Below, in pieces: positions 43,787-53,035 of a stretch of DNA of 64,000 bases. This DNA is from Acidimicrobiaceae bacterium. Its GTDB lineage: Bacteria > Actinomycetota > Acidimicrobiia > Acidimicrobiales > Poriferisodalaceae. How positions within the stretch are numbered: the stretch's first letter is position 1; each line of letters starts with the position of its first letter. The notes beneath the pieces were generated by a model, which did not search any database, was not told where the DNA came from, and was given only the letters and a program-made list of their open reading frames with translations. The DNA is taken from contig CAJJCB010000027.1 of the NCBI GenBank assembly GCA_905182565.1, positions 186,001 through 250,000 on the forward strand. Direction: 5' to 3'. The position numbers and the translations under genes were made by a program.

Positions 43787-44437
43787 CTATAGCAAAGAGT
43801 GTTTCCATTGATTTAAGTATGTTATCTCACTCGCTTTTTTGCGTGGAGCGGGGCTGAAACTATCTCCTTTATAAAAGGCCACTGGTAACAAAGCACATTG
43901 CGTAACTGAGCTTGGTATTCCAAGGAGCTCGGCGATGGCATCTTCATGAGCAAGATGAAAAGTTGTCCAAGCAGAGCCTAACCCTCTAGCTCTTGCTGCT
44001 AATTGAAAGCTCCATACGCTAGGAAGAACCGACCCGAAATATCCAGCAACCGACCCAGCATCATCTTCTCCGACTGGGGGCCTATCGAGCCTTAGTGGGA
44101 TAACCATAGCAGGCACTTTGTGCATGTTCTCTATGAGGTAGATAGAAGAATCAATTACTTTCGCAGTCCGCGAATCAGAGCGTGCTCCTCCGCTTGCCTG
44201 CAAGTATGGCAGACCGACAGACCTATATGTTTTGGCTATTTCATTCTTTAACTCTGGGTCTGTGACGATAATCCATCTGTTTCTTTCTAAGTTGCCCCCG
44301 ACTGGTGCGTGACCGGCAATTTCTATGCATTCCAGTAAAAGCTCATTTGGTACTGATCGCTCCAAGTTAAGTCTTTTACGAACTTGTTTTGTTGTTGTCA
44401 GCAACCGGTTAATTTCGTTAAGATCAAAATCGGTCAT
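43787..44437 (-). CDS. Nitroreductase-family protein
   Basis: A 216-aa FMN-dependent nitroreductase-family protein with RKRLNLERSVP, the segment IAGHAPVGGNLERNRWIIV and the C-terminal LAARARGLGSAWTTFHLAHE. It belongs to a different branch from the 7039/11477 pair (APVGGN in place of APSGGN). It overlaps the stop of the acyl-CoA dehydrogenase gene by 4 nt (ATGA), so the two are coupled and a reductive step on an acyl-CoA pathway is likely. No substrate can be assigned. Confidence 0.83.
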   Translation of the reverse strand: MTDFDLNEINRLLTTTKQVRKRLNLERSVPNELLLECIEIAGHAPVGGNLERNRWIIVTDPELKNEIAKTYRSVGLPYLQASGGARSDSRTAKVIDSSIYLIENMHKVPAMVIPLRLDRPPVGEDDAGSVAGYFGSVLPSVWSFQLAARARGLGSAWTTFHLAHEDAIAELLGIPSSVTQCALLPVAFYKGDSFSPAPRKKASEITYLNQWKHSLL

Positions 44438-45594
44438 TTGAACGAAGGTATCCCAGTGATTTCCTGGCCGAGGATAAGCCCATGGATCTCTTCGGTGCCT
44501 TCATAAGTCATTACTGATTCCATGTTGTTTGCGTGACGCATAGGAGAATATTCAGTGCTGACTCCATTAGCACCCATCATTGCTCGTGCTGTACGAGCTG
44601 CGTCGATAGCTACCCGGCAGTTATGTCGCTTGGCCATGGAGATATGGAATGGGCGAAGAGTATTAGCTTCTTTTAATTGACCTAGGCGATTAGCTTGCAG
44701 ATTTGCGTTAGTCATTTGAGTGAGCATGTCGGCGAACTTAATTTGATTGATCTGGAAACTTGCGAGAGGTTTCCCGAACTGTGGCCTATCTAGCTGGTAT
44801 TCAAGAGCTGCTTTGTAACAGCTTCGAGCGACTCCGACTGCTCCAAAAGCGATCCCATATCTAGCTTCGCTTAAACAACTGAGAGGAGCACCGATACTGA
44901 TTGCGTCTGGCAATCTCATAGTTTCCGGAACTTCAACGTCGGTCATATAAAATTCTCCGGTTATTGATGCCCGAAGTGAAAGTTTATTTTCTATTTTTCT
45001 GGCTTCGAATCCTGGTGAGTCAGTTGGGACCAGAAATCCTCTGAAACCCTCGTCAGTGTTTGCCCAAACAATTGCTAACTGAGCGATGCCGGCATTGGTA
45101 ATCCAACGCTTAGCGCCATTGAGAACCCATTTATCTCCAACCTTGACTGCTCTTGTAGTCATCGACGAGGGGTCTGACCCATGATCGGGTTCGGTGAGTC
45201 CAAAGCATCCAATTATTTCCCCAGTTGCCATACGTGGGAGCCATTGTTGTTTCTGTTCTTCTGAGCCGTACTTCCATATTGGGAACATGCAGAGGGAACC
45301 CTGGACTGATACAAAGCTTCGAAGGCCACTATCGCCTGATTCAAGCTCTCGGCAAGCAATACCATAAGCAGAAGCAGAAGCACCAGCGCAACCGTAACCA
45401 TCTAGATGCATCCCGAGCAAACCCATATCAGCGATGGTTGGGACTAGTTCCATAGGAAAAGTGCCAGCTTCGAAGTGTTCTGCGACAATGGGGTTAAATT
45501 CATTTTCAACAAAACGTGAAACAGTATCTCGAATCATTATCTCGTCATCGCCGAGTGTTGAATCGAGGTCATAGAAATCAGAAATATCAGCCAT
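44434..45594 (-). CDS. Acyl-CoA dehydrogenase, glutaryl-CoA dehydrogenase-like
   Basis: A 386-aa flavin dehydrogenase. CFGLTEPDHGSDPSSM is the FAD-binding block, WITNAGIAQLAIVWA follows, and the C-terminal TYEGTEEIHGLILGQEITG carries the catalytic Glu and the GCDH-like HALILGRAITG pattern. It likely oxidises glutaryl-CoA or a similar short dicarboxyl or branched acyl-CoA. It is coupled with the nitroreductase downstream. Confidence 0.9.
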   Translation of the reverse strand: MADISDFYDLDSTLGDDEIMIRDTVSRFVENEFNPIVAEHFEAGTFPMELVPTIADMGLLGMHLDGYGCAGASASAYGIACRELESGDSGLRSFVSVQGSLCMFPIWKYGSEEQKQQWLPRMATGEIIGCFGLTEPDHGSDPSSMTTRAVKVGDKWVLNGAKRWITNAGIAQLAIVWANTDEGFRGFLVPTDSPGFEARKIENKLSLRASITGEFYMTDVEVPETMRLPDAISIGAPLSCLSEARYGIAFGAVGVARSCYKAALEYQLDRPQFGKPLASFQINQIKFADMLTQMTNANLQANRLGQLKEANTLRPFHISMAKRHNCRVAIDAARTARAMMGANGVSTEYSPMRHANNMESVMTYEGTEEIHGLILGQEITGIPSFK

Positions 45595-45661
45595 GTAGTA
45601 AGTATTCCAAGTATCTGGGTGTGATCAAAGGTGACTGTGTAGAACCTTTGAATTAGGGCTA

Positions 45662-46495
45662 CTATTTTGTCGCAATTGGTCGCTGTTCATCACGACTCCA
45701 TTGAGACCAAGAACCTGCATACAGTCGAGCTTTTCCTAGACCAGCGTATTCAATCGCTAAGAGGTTGTTGCAGGCACTTATACCGGACCCGCAATAGACA
45801 ACGGTGCTATTTTGATCTGAGACCCCGAGTTCTGTGAAACGAGAATAAAGCTCTGCTGGCAAAAAAAACTTTCCGTCATCACTCGTATTATCGCCAAACG
45901 GTGCATTGACAGCCCCTGGTATATGACCTGCTTTGGGATCTACAGGTTCATTTTCTCCAAAAAATCTATCTGATGCTCTCGAGTCAACGAGAACATCGAC
46001 CTTGTTTGAACCGGCCGCACCTGCATCATCGGCTGTCGCCAAAAACTCGGGCGGCCATTCTATGATTGGTCGAAAAACTGAAAGGCGACGAAAATTGCCG
46101 GTCTCTAACTGATGCGGGTATTTCTTAATACCGCCGTCTAGTAGCGCTGCATCACACCCTAGAATTCGAAGCATCCAGACAAGTCGTCCTGCTGACATCC
46201 CATTTGTGTCGTCGTAAGCAACTACGGTGTCTGACTCCTTAATCCCGAGCGAGCCCATGCTGAGAGCAAACGATGCAGCTGCTGGCATTGGATGTCTTCC
46301 GCCGCTGATTGTCGGTAATGTCGCTAAATGTTCATCAAGGTCAACGTAAATAGCGCCAGGTATATGACCGCTAAAGTAAGCATCGCGTCCGGGAGTTCTG
46401 TCTAAGTACCATCGGACATCGCACAAAATAATGTCTGGGCGGTCTATTAGAACTTCGGCTCCGATGACGGGAGGAAGCATAGAGTGACTAGTCAT
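45662..46495 (-). CDS. Two-domain rhodanese-type sulfurtransferase (SseA-like)
   Basis: A 277-aa protein with two rhodanese domains; the C-terminal one carries the persulfide Cys235 in VVYCGSGISA, a loop close to CGSGVTA of 3-mercaptopyruvate sulfurtransferases. The start is the ATG at 46495, which overlaps the MBL stop by 4 nt (ATGA); a frame to 46516 exists but lies inside the MBL gene. Together with the upstream MBL hydrolase it suggests handling of persulfides or thiosulfate (inference). Confidence 0.88.
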   Translation of the reverse strand: MTSHSMLPPVIGAEVLIDRPDIILCDVRWYLDRTPGRDAYFSGHIPGAIYVDLDEHLATLPTISGGRHPMPAAASFALSMGSLGIKESDTVVAYDDTNGMSAGRLVWMLRILGCDAALLDGGIKKYPHQLETGNFRRLSVFRPIIEWPPEFLATADDAGAAGSNKVDVLVDSRASDRFFGENEPVDPKAGHIPGAVNAPFGDNTSDDGKFFLPAELYSRFTELGVSDQNSTVVYCGSGISACNNLLAIEYAGLGKARLYAGSWSQWSRDEQRPIATK

Positions 46496-47208
46496 TGGCC
46501 GAACATTGTCATCCATTGTTGCTCAGAACTTGGCTTAAACACATAGTTAAGTTCTCGAGTCATGCCCATTGTTGCCGAAGAATGGAATGAATATCGATGA
46601 CCTGGAAAAAGAACTGTGTCATCGGGAACTTTAGAGAGTGTGTGGTGAAGGGAATGGAACATGGCTGAAGGGTCGCTTCCTGGCAGATCTGTCCGGCCGC
46701 AGCCTTCTAAAAAAAGTGTATCCCCAGCTACTAGAGTCCCTTCGACTAAAAAACATTGGCTACCTGGAGTGTGACCTGGCGTGTGAATTAAATCGATTGG
46801 AATCTCTCCGACCATTATGCGGTCACCAGGGTCATGAATCATAAGGTCAGTATCACTCACTTCAGTTACTTTTTTTATTAGCTGTGCCTCAGCTGCTTGA
46901 ACGTGAATTTTCACGCCTTGTAGTTCTAGCAGTTCCCGAATGCCTTCAATAGAATGACCCATCATTGACCCGCCAACATGGTCGGGGTGGTAATGAGTAG
47001 CTAGAACACCAGATAATCTCATGTCATCGTCGGCGAGGATATCGAGCAGGTCTGCAACACCGTAAGCCGGATCTACAGCCACTGCATCTCCAGTCTCACG
47101 ATCTCCTATTAGATAAACAAAGTTCGCCATTTGTTCTGCAAGTTGGTTACCGACAGCGAAATCGCGTCCAGATAGTAGCTGACGAAAGTAAAAACGGTCG
47201 GTTGACAT
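46492..47208 (-). CDS. MBL-fold hydrolase, glyoxalase II / persulfide dioxygenase-like
   Basis: A 238-aa metallo-beta-lactamase-fold protein with THYHPDHVGG (His72, His74, Asp76, His77), HTPGHTPGSQCFL, VAGDTLFLEGCGRTDL and LFPGHRYS. The GCGRTDL and PGH blocks match glyoxalase II-like and persulfide dioxygenase (ETHE1/Blh)-like enzymes. Close pairing with the rhodanese gene favours sulfur oxidation. The window does not resolve which thiol, such as mycothiol, is used. Confidence 0.82.
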   Translation of the reverse strand: MSTDRFYFRQLLSGRDFAVGNQLAEQMANFVYLIGDRETGDAVAVDPAYGVADLLDILADDDMRLSGVLATHYHPDHVGGSMMGHSIEGIRELLELQGVKIHVQAAEAQLIKKVTEVSDTDLMIHDPGDRIMVGEIPIDLIHTPGHTPGSQCFLVEGTLVAGDTLFLEGCGRTDLPGSDPSAMFHSLHHTLSKVPDDTVLFPGHRYSFHSSATMGMTRELNYVFKPSSEQQWMTMFGQ

Positions 47209-47314
47209 ACATGTAAGAATACCGTTGGTTCGGAAACTCGTCGTCTTGAATGAGACTCTTTCTTGATTGAGAAGGCATCATAGGAGTAATGAACTTTTTC
47301 GAAGGTGAGCAGAT

Positions 47315-48985
47315 GTGAGGAATCGGATTCTTCGTTTCGCAACATATGCAGCTGTTGGCGCTATAACTGGGGCGATTATTTCGGTTGTCACCTTGGTGGC
47401 CGAAAAATTTTTATTAAAAGATATTTTAGAACGTGATCTGTGGCAGAAAGCGGCGGCTCCAGCAGTCGGTTTGTGGATAGCGATTTTGGTTTTACGTTGG
47501 GCAGATAGAGGCTCTCCTCTTTCGCCATCAACTTCTGAAGAATATATTCGCAGCTACCATTCGAAGTCTCAGGTTTTGCGTCTCATCCATCTCCCATTTC
47601 GGATGTTGGCTGGAATCGCAACTGTTGGGATGGGAGGAGCTGTTGGTTTGGAAGGCCCGTCTATATATGCAGGGGCCACTGTTGGATCCGGGATCCAACG
47701 AAAATTTAGCTGGTTGTTTGGAGATAAGGGAGGTCAGGCCCTACTTGTTGCTGGGGCTGCTGCTGGTGTGAGTGCAATTTTCCAGGCACCCGCAACGGGA
47801 GTTCTTTTTGCTCTTGAATCCCCCTATAAAGGTGATCTTGGGCGGAGAGCCTTGCTACCTTCGCTTTTGTCTAGTGCATCAAGTTATGTCACATTTATAT
47901 TAATAACTGGCTTAGATAATGAGTTGCCCTTTGACGTGAGAACAGATCTTGTGAGAGTGGGATTTGGAGGTCGAGAACTCTTGGGAGCAGTACTTGTTGG
48001 TGCTCTTTGTGGCTTAGTTGCAGTTGGGTTTAGTCGTGTTCTTGAAAAGGCCAAAGAAATTCAAAAGGTAAGACCTTGGTGGGTTCTTGGTTTATTTGGG
48101 GGAGCGATAGCAGCTGCTTTAGTAGTCCTGTGTGACTTAGTTTTTGCTGCTCCTTTGTCACTTGGTCCAACGGCTGAAGGACGTTTGTTGAGTTGGGTCC
48201 TGAACCCAAACGAGTCATTATGGTTGCTGGGCTTGCTGCTTGTTGTTCGAGTGTGTGCAACTTCCACGGTAATTGCTGCAGGTGGGGTGGGTGGGGTATT
48301 TATTCCCCTTGCGGTTTTTGGGCTGATTATTGGACGAATAGTTGGAGGATGGATTGACGTTGGAGCTGAGTCTCTCGCATTTTTCCCATTTATTGGAGTA
48401 GCGGCTTTTCTGGCGGCCGGATACCGAACCCCTTTGACGGCTGTAATGTTTGTCGCTGAGTCGACTGGAGCACCTTCGTTTGTGGTCCCAGGGCTTATTG
48501 CCGTAGCAGTGAGTCAGGTTGTTGTAGGGAATTCCTCGGTTTCGGGGTATCAACGTGATACTCGAACTGGTCATCTTGAGCGAAGATTCTTAATGCCTGT
48601 GACTTCAGTTATGCAATCTAAATTTAATTTGGTAGGGCCAGATGAGTCTGTCTCCGAGTTCGTGTGGGGTGTTGCTTTCCCGGGAAAGCAACTTGAAGCA
48701 TTAGTTGCTGGTGAAGATAGAAAGTTTTTAGGGATTATCAGAGTTGCTGATGCTGGTGAAGTAGACCGAGATCAATGGTCTTCGCTAAAGTGTGCTGACT
48801 TAATGATCAAAGATCTCGAACCTGCGAGACTTTCGTGGACTGTGCGTGAAGTTAGTGCAGCCATGGAAAAATCTCATTTGGATATATACCCCGTTGTTGA
48901 TACTGGGGGACGCATTATTGGTCTAGTTACGGAGCAAGCAATTGTAAACGTTGTCGAACTTTTAGATGAAACAAAAGGGAATTAA
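47315..48985 (+). CDS. ClC-family chloride channel/antiporter with CBS domains
   Basis: A 556-aa ClC protein. GAVGLEGPSIYAGATVGSG is the G(K/R)EGP-type anion-site block (GLEGP here, keeping the Glu), GVSAIFQAPATGVLFALE follows, and GGVGGVFIPLAVFG is the GxFxP block. About ten membrane helices precede two CBS motifs at about 425-556 (PVTSVMQSKFNLV and ADLMIKDLEPARLSW). GTG start with AAGGTGA upstream. It probably exchanges chloride for protons or passes chloride, regulated by adenine nucleotides through the CBS pair. Confidence 0.93.
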   Translation: MRNRILRFATYAAVGAITGAIISVVTLVAEKFLLKDILERDLWQKAAAPAVGLWIAILVLRWADRGSPLSPSTSEEYIRSYHSKSQVLRLIHLPFRMLAGIATVGMGGAVGLEGPSIYAGATVGSGIQRKFSWLFGDKGGQALLVAGAAAGVSAIFQAPATGVLFALESPYKGDLGRRALLPSLLSSASSYVTFILITGLDNELPFDVRTDLVRVGFGGRELLGAVLVGALCGLVAVGFSRVLEKAKEIQKVRPWWVLGLFGGAIAAALVVLCDLVFAAPLSLGPTAEGRLLSWVLNPNESLWLLGLLLVVRVCATSTVIAAGGVGGVFIPLAVFGLIIGRIVGGWIDVGAESLAFFPFIGVAAFLAAGYRTPLTAVMFVAESTGAPSFVVPGLIAVAVSQVVVGNSSVSGYQRDTRTGHLERRFLMPVTSVMQSKFNLVGPDESVSEFVWGVAFPGKQLEALVAGEDRKFLGIIRVADAGEVDRDQWSSLKCADLMIKDLEPARLSWTVREVSAAMEKSHLDIYPVVDTGGRIIGLVTEQAIVNVVELLDETKGN

Positions 48986-49703
48986 ATTGTCTGAACTGTC
49001 GCTGTTGGAAGGTCTAGCAACTACGAGGGCTATTCGCCGTTATAAACCTGAGCCGATACCTGAAAAAGATTTGAATACAATTCTCTGGCATGCCGGGAGG
49101 GCTCCATCGGGATCGAATCGTCAAAAGTTCAGATTTGTTGTCTTACGTGATGGACCAAAAGCAAAACTTGCTAAAGCAATGTTAGGGGCCTCTTTTAGGG
49201 CTGGCTGGGAAACAAAAAAAGTAAATGATGGGTACCAATCCGGCTCAGGTGTTGATACCAATTCATCTAAAGCTCGAATGGCTCGAACAATGCAACATTT
49301 TGTTGACCATTTTGAGCAAACACCCGTTATTATTTTGGCTTGTTTGATTAGGTATCGGCCAGAAAATTATGCTGAAGGCTCGTCCGTATTTCCTGCGGTG
49401 CAAAATTTGATGTTAGCGGCGAGAGCTCTGGGCTATGGAGGTGTAATAACGGGATGGCATGTTGAAGTAGAAGCAGAACTTCGTGAATTATTGGCAATTC
49501 CGGATGGTGTTGCTATCCACGCTACTATTCCAATGGGTAAGCCATTAGGTAACCACGGACCCGTAAGAAGACGTCCAATTAGTGAAGTTGTGTTCGATGA
49601 TGAGTGGGGTCTTGAAGCTGATTGGGTCAGCGATCCTGATGGAACTAAATTTACATCGGCGGGTCCGCCTAAAGGTACTTCAGCCGCAGGCGGGCGTCCT
49701 TAA
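48966..49703 (+). CDS. Nitroreductase-family protein
   Basis: A 245-aa FMN-dependent nitroreductase-family protein with TTRAIRRYKPEPIPE at the first flavin segment, HAGRAPSGSNRQKFRFVVL, and AARALGYGGVITGWH. The extra C-terminal GPPKGTSAAGGRP tail is disordered. Its frame begins with an ATG inside the end of the ClC gene (20-bp overlap); TTG at 48987, with AAAGGGA six bases upstream, is an equally good start. It is the fourth nitroreductase-type gene in the window and belongs to a separate branch. Confidence 0.82.
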   Translation: MKQKGIKLSELSLLEGLATTRAIRRYKPEPIPEKDLNTILWHAGRAPSGSNRQKFRFVVLRDGPKAKLAKAMLGASFRAGWETKKVNDGYQSGSGVDTNSSKARMARTMQHFVDHFEQTPVIILACLIRYRPENYAEGSSVFPAVQNLMLAARALGYGGVITGWHVEVEAELRELLAIPDGVAIHATIPMGKPLGNHGPVRRRPISEVVFDDEWGLEADWVSDPDGTKFTSAGPPKGTSAAGGRP

Positions 49704-50881
49704 GCTAGCTGATTTGCTGCTAATTGTTCAGCTTGCCTGGCAACATCTATTGGAGAAAGTCCGAGTATCTCTGCTACAGCTATAACCTGTTCAAATTCGG
49801 CTTTGATTCTATTTGCGCTTATTTTTACGTCGATAGTTTGTCCGTCAATTTGAATCTGAATTACTCGTCTTTCTTGGGTGATGCGGTACACCTCTGATTT
49901 TCGTATTCCCAAAGTACCAGTGAGCTCAAAAAGAATATTTGTCAGAGCGTGGGCATCAGAGGTTTTGGCCAAAATACTCAAGGTGTTCGCCAGTCTGCTT
50001 TTCTTCATGATGATTGGTGTAAGCCAGACATCTAGGGCACCAGCATCTTTAAGTTTAGTCATTGCGTGTGCGAGGTATTCGCTAGTTACATCATCTATGT
50101 TTGTGGTTAACTCAGACAAAATTTCTGCAGAGTTAGTGCTTGAGCTCTTGTCGGAAGTTGCTATTCCGATAATGACCTGGGTGGTGTTAGATCGCTCCGG
50201 AAAATTTTTAGTTCCTGCACCGTACCCAGATCCGGTAATTGTCATTGAAGGCATCGGGCCGGAACTAATTGCAAGAGCGCTAACAATTGCTGCTCCAGTT
50301 GGGGTTGTTAACTCAACATTAAGATCAACGCCAATTGTTAGAAAGTCCTTCAAGAGATGAATGACTGCTGGCGGCGGATTTGGAAGTACACCGTGGGCTG
50401 CTGTAATAGTGCCGATCCCCATAGCGATAGGGCCAACATGTACTTCCGTGACTGCTAACGATTCTAGAGCGGCGCAGGAACCTACGATATCGATTAAGGC
50501 ATCAAGGGCACCGACTTCGTGAAAATGAACTTCATCAAAAGGTATGCCATGTACAGCCCCTTCTGATTTTGCAAGCGCTTCGAAAATCGCAAGGGCGCGA
50601 ATTTTTACTCTTTCGGGTATTTCAGCTGATTGGAGAACTTGTTGTATATCTTTCCAACGGCGATGATGGTGTTCTTCGTAAGTAGTAACTACAGCGCGTG
50701 TTGCTGTGAGACCATTTCGGTCTACGATTTCTGCTTTTAGATCCCAGTTATCGAGATTTAAATTATTTAAAATATTTATTACGAAATTAAGGTCAGCTCC
50801 AGCATCGAGTAGTGAACCTAACGTCATGTCACCGGCAATGCCTGAAAAAGGATTAAACCAGGCAACGATACGTTCGGTCAT
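49700..50881 (-). CDS. larC: Nickel-pincer cofactor protein LarC
   Basis: A 393-aa LarC protein as a single frame. WFNPFSGIAGDMTLGSLLDAG is the N-terminal signature, and HFHEVGALDALIDIVG, ELTTPTGAAIVSAL and ANIDDVTSEYL-type (TNIDDVTSEYLAHAM) blocks follow. LarC inserts nickel into the pyridinium-dithiocarboxylate cofactor made by LarB and LarE. It overlaps the larB stop by 4 nt. LarE and LarA are not in the window, so the cofactor user is not visible. Confidence 0.94.
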   Translation of the reverse strand: MTERIVAWFNPFSGIAGDMTLGSLLDAGADLNFVINILNNLNLDNWDLKAEIVDRNGLTATRAVVTTYEEHHHRRWKDIQQVLQSAEIPERVKIRALAIFEALAKSEGAVHGIPFDEVHFHEVGALDALIDIVGSCAALESLAVTEVHVGPIAMGIGTITAAHGVLPNPPPAVIHLLKDFLTIGVDLNVELTTPTGAAIVSALAISSGPMPSMTITGSGYGAGTKNFPERSNTTQVIIGIATSDKSSSTNSAEILSELTTNIDDVTSEYLAHAMTKLKDAGALDVWLTPIIMKKSRLANTLSILAKTSDAHALTNILFELTGTLGIRKSEVYRITQERRVIQIQIDGQTIDVKISANRIKAEFEQVIAVAEILGLSPIDVARQAEQLAANQLA

Positions 50882-51627
50882 TTATTACGCCTCATATCAA
50901 GAATTCTGATTGTTGCCATTGCAGCTCCAAAACCATTATCTATGCCGACAACCGTTATTCCTGCAGCGCAGGCGGCGTGCATCGCTAGCAATGCTGTCAC
51001 GCCATTAAGACTCGCTCCATAACCAACACTAGTCGGGACAGCTATAACAGGAGCAGCGGTAACACCTCCGACAGCAGTTGCTAGAGCTCCTTCCATCCCA
51101 GCAATGGTAATTACAATGTCGGCATCAATGAGGTTGTCTAATTCCGCAAGGAATCGATGCAACCCAGCTACACCAATGTCAGATACATGAATTGGTTGAA
51201 TGCCGTAGGCCCGCAAGATAGCAGCAGATTCTAGAGCTACTGGAAGGTCTGCTGTACCTGCTGACGCGATAACAATTTTTTCATGTCTGTATTCTGCTGG
51301 TCGCCAAATAACACTTGAAGCTTCTACTAGCGCTCCTTCATGGGCAAGAGTAACTGCTTCTATCTGATCGGGAGTAGGACGGCTGAGAACAACTGGCCCT
51401 GACCCATTTTCGAGTAGCTCTCTGACAATAGATACGCATTGATTGATAGTTTTACCGGGACCATAAATAGCTTCAGGTTGACCTGTTCTTAGTTGTCTAT
51501 GATGGTCAATTTTTGCTTGCCCGATGTCAGCGAAAGGTAAGCGCCTGAGCACACGGACCGCATCGTTCGGGTTCATCGAGCCATTGCGAATTTCTTCAAG
51601 CATCTCAAGGAGTTGATTTTCGTCCAT
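50878..51627 (-). CDS. larB: Nickel-pincer cofactor carboxylase LarB
   Basis: A 249-aa LarB (AIR-carboxylase-like). The start is the ATG at 51627 with GAAGGGAGA before it; an earlier frame to 51669 would run into the pheA upstream region. DENQLLEMLEEIRNGSM opens the N-terminal part; IVIASAGTADLPVALESA and TIAGMEGALATAVGGVTAAPVI carry the PurE-like core. It carboxylates nicotinic acid adenine dinucleotide and cleaves it. It forms an operon with larC and diverges from pheA across a 55-bp gap. Confidence 0.93.
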   Translation of the reverse strand: MDENQLLEMLEEIRNGSMNPNDAVRVLRRLPFADIGQAKIDHHRQLRTGQPEAIYGPGKTINQCVSIVRELLENGSGPVVLSRPTPDQIEAVTLAHEGALVEASSVIWRPAEYRHEKIVIASAGTADLPVALESAAILRAYGIQPIHVSDIGVAGLHRFLAELDNLIDADIVITIAGMEGALATAVGGVTAAPVIAVPTSVGYGASLNGVTALLAMHAACAAGITVVGIDNGFGAAMATIRILDMRRNK

Positions 51628-51682
51628 GATTCTCCCTTCTATAGGCGTATCCTGCCAGGCTGTGAGCACTAATCAGCGAATC

Positions 51683-52627
51683 ATGAGATATGAATCTTTG
51701 TTACCTGAAACCCAAATCGGATTTTTAGGTCCAAAGGGAACCTTCGCGGAACAAGCTTTATTAAGCGAAGCGGACCTTGCAGCGACCCAGGTCCGACCGT
51801 ATGACTCAATACCTGATGTGCTCAACGCTCTTGTAACAGAAGAAGTTGATCTGGGTTTTGTTCCTATTGAAAACGCAATTGAAGGTGCAGTAAATGTTAC
51901 GCAAGATTCGATTGCGTTTGACTTAGATTTAAAAATCCATCGAGAGGTTGTGTTGGATGTCCAGCTCGATCTCTTAGCGCTTCCTGGCACGAAAATTGTT
52001 GATATCGATACTGTCCTATCTTTTCCGGTAGCCATAGCTCAGTGTCGAGCTTTTCTGAGAGAACGTCTTCCTACTGCAAAAGTTGTTGCGGCAACATCAA
52101 CAGCTGAGGCTGCTCGGCAAGTAGGTGAGCAGCATATGGAAGGTGTTGCAACAATTTCTAATTCTCGGGCAGGAGAAATTTATGGTCTCGATGTTGTTGA
52201 ACAGGCGATAGAAGATCATGCTGGTAATCAAACTAGATTTTTACTTCTTGGGAGAAATGGTATTCCTGCGCCTACTGGAAATGACAAGTCGAGCGTGGTG
52301 GTTTTTCAGCAAGCCAATCAGCCAGGAAGTCTCTTAGCTATCCTTCACGAATTCGCTGCTCGAAATATTGACATAACACGACTTGAATCGCGCCCTACCC
52401 GCAGAGAGCTAGGAGATTATTGTTTCCTGCTTGACTTTGAGGGGCACATTTCTGACGAGGTTGTTGCCGATTGTTTGAGAGAGCTAAAAATGAAACAAGG
52501 GAATGTTAAGTTTTTGGGTTCCTACCCTGCATATGGTTTAGCTGGTTCTCAAACTGTTAGGGATGCCAATGCAGATTGGACTCAAGCTCAAGAGTGGATT
52601 GAGGCGTTACGGAACCAAATGGAGTAA
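51683..52627 (+). CDS. pheA: Prephenate dehydratase PheA
   Basis: A 314-aa enzyme that turns prephenate into phenylpyruvate for phenylalanine synthesis. QIGFLGPKGTFAEQALL opens the catalytic domain, NQTRFLLLGR holds the TRF motif, and the ACT domain has NIDITRLESRPTRRELGDY. ATG at 51683 is preferred; GTG at 51662 is possible. Its last 14 codons plus the following bases recur at 54220, next to the intact tRNA-Ser. Confidence 0.93.
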   Translation: MRYESLLPETQIGFLGPKGTFAEQALLSEADLAATQVRPYDSIPDVLNALVTEEVDLGFVPIENAIEGAVNVTQDSIAFDLDLKIHREVVLDVQLDLLALPGTKIVDIDTVLSFPVAIAQCRAFLRERLPTAKVVAATSTAEAARQVGEQHMEGVATISNSRAGEIYGLDVVEQAIEDHAGNQTRFLLLGRNGIPAPTGNDKSSVVVFQQANQPGSLLAILHEFAARNIDITRLESRPTRRELGDYCFLLDFEGHISDEVVADCLRELKMKQGNVKFLGSYPAYGLAGSQTVRDANADWTQAQEWIEALRNQME

Positions 52628-52732
52628 GGCTTGTTAGCGCGAAGGGTGGATCCGATCCTGCGGATGCTTGAGCATCAACGTTTTTAAAGGCCGACCCACT
52701 GGCGCTTTCTGCGATCACTCCGCCTTTTACGC
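52584..52732. repeat. Left copy of a pheA-tail / tRNA-Ser duplication
   Basis: The first 57 bases (52584-52640), the end of pheA plus a few more, match 54220-54276 at 55 of 57 positions. From 52641 on the match weakens to roughly two thirds with a 3-nt gap, and continues through the whole tRNA-Ser to about 52732 (54371 in the other copy). The pheA part is intact here while the tRNA part is eroded. Confidence 0.85.
52640..52721 (-). pseudogene. Degenerate tRNA-Ser (UGA-type) copy
   Basis: This minus-strand stretch aligns along its whole length with the intact tRNA-Ser(UGA) at 54276-54360. The variable-arm region GGATGCTTGAGCATC is almost unchanged (one difference in 15), but the acceptor stem (GAAGGGT versus GGAGGGG), the T-loop and the anticodon stem are broken. 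It cannot fold as a normal tRNA and is best seen as a decayed copy. Confidence 0.7.
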
Positions 52733-53035
52733 AGCTATAGCTAAGCGGCTATTAGCAGCGGAAGATAACTATTGTAGGACCCAAGATAAGAGCTATCAGA
52801 AGTTAAGTAGAACTGAGCTCTATCCTCCGTCGATACCTTTTACTAATTCAGTTAATGAGCTCCACGCTTTTGTGAATTACTGACGCTTAGATACGGGTCT
52901 GTGAGTATGGCTGGAATATTTGTTGGCTCTGGCAAATTTATTGACGCGGCGATACTTAATTTTCGGTTCGTGCTCTCGTATCCGTGCTTATATATCCTAT
53001 TAAACGTTTGTTAACTATTGAGAAGGTGGAGTTTT
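52722..53035. other. Gap before the methyltransferase gene
   Basis: A 314-base stretch. A 71-codon frame (52668-52883) crosses it but overlaps the degenerate tRNA and shows no known motif, so I do not call it. AT-rich sequence near 52985-53010 (TATATA) may hold the methyltransferase promoter; AAGGTGG lies just before its ATG. Confidence 0.45.

Noticed and set aside
48030-48574. Minus-strand frames opposite the ClC channel
   Set aside because: Shadows of a well-supported membrane protein; rich in Asn, Ser and Gln with no domain.
52668-52883. 71-codon plus-strand frame next to pheA
   Set aside because: Overlaps the degenerate tRNA-Ser copy and has no recognisable sequence.
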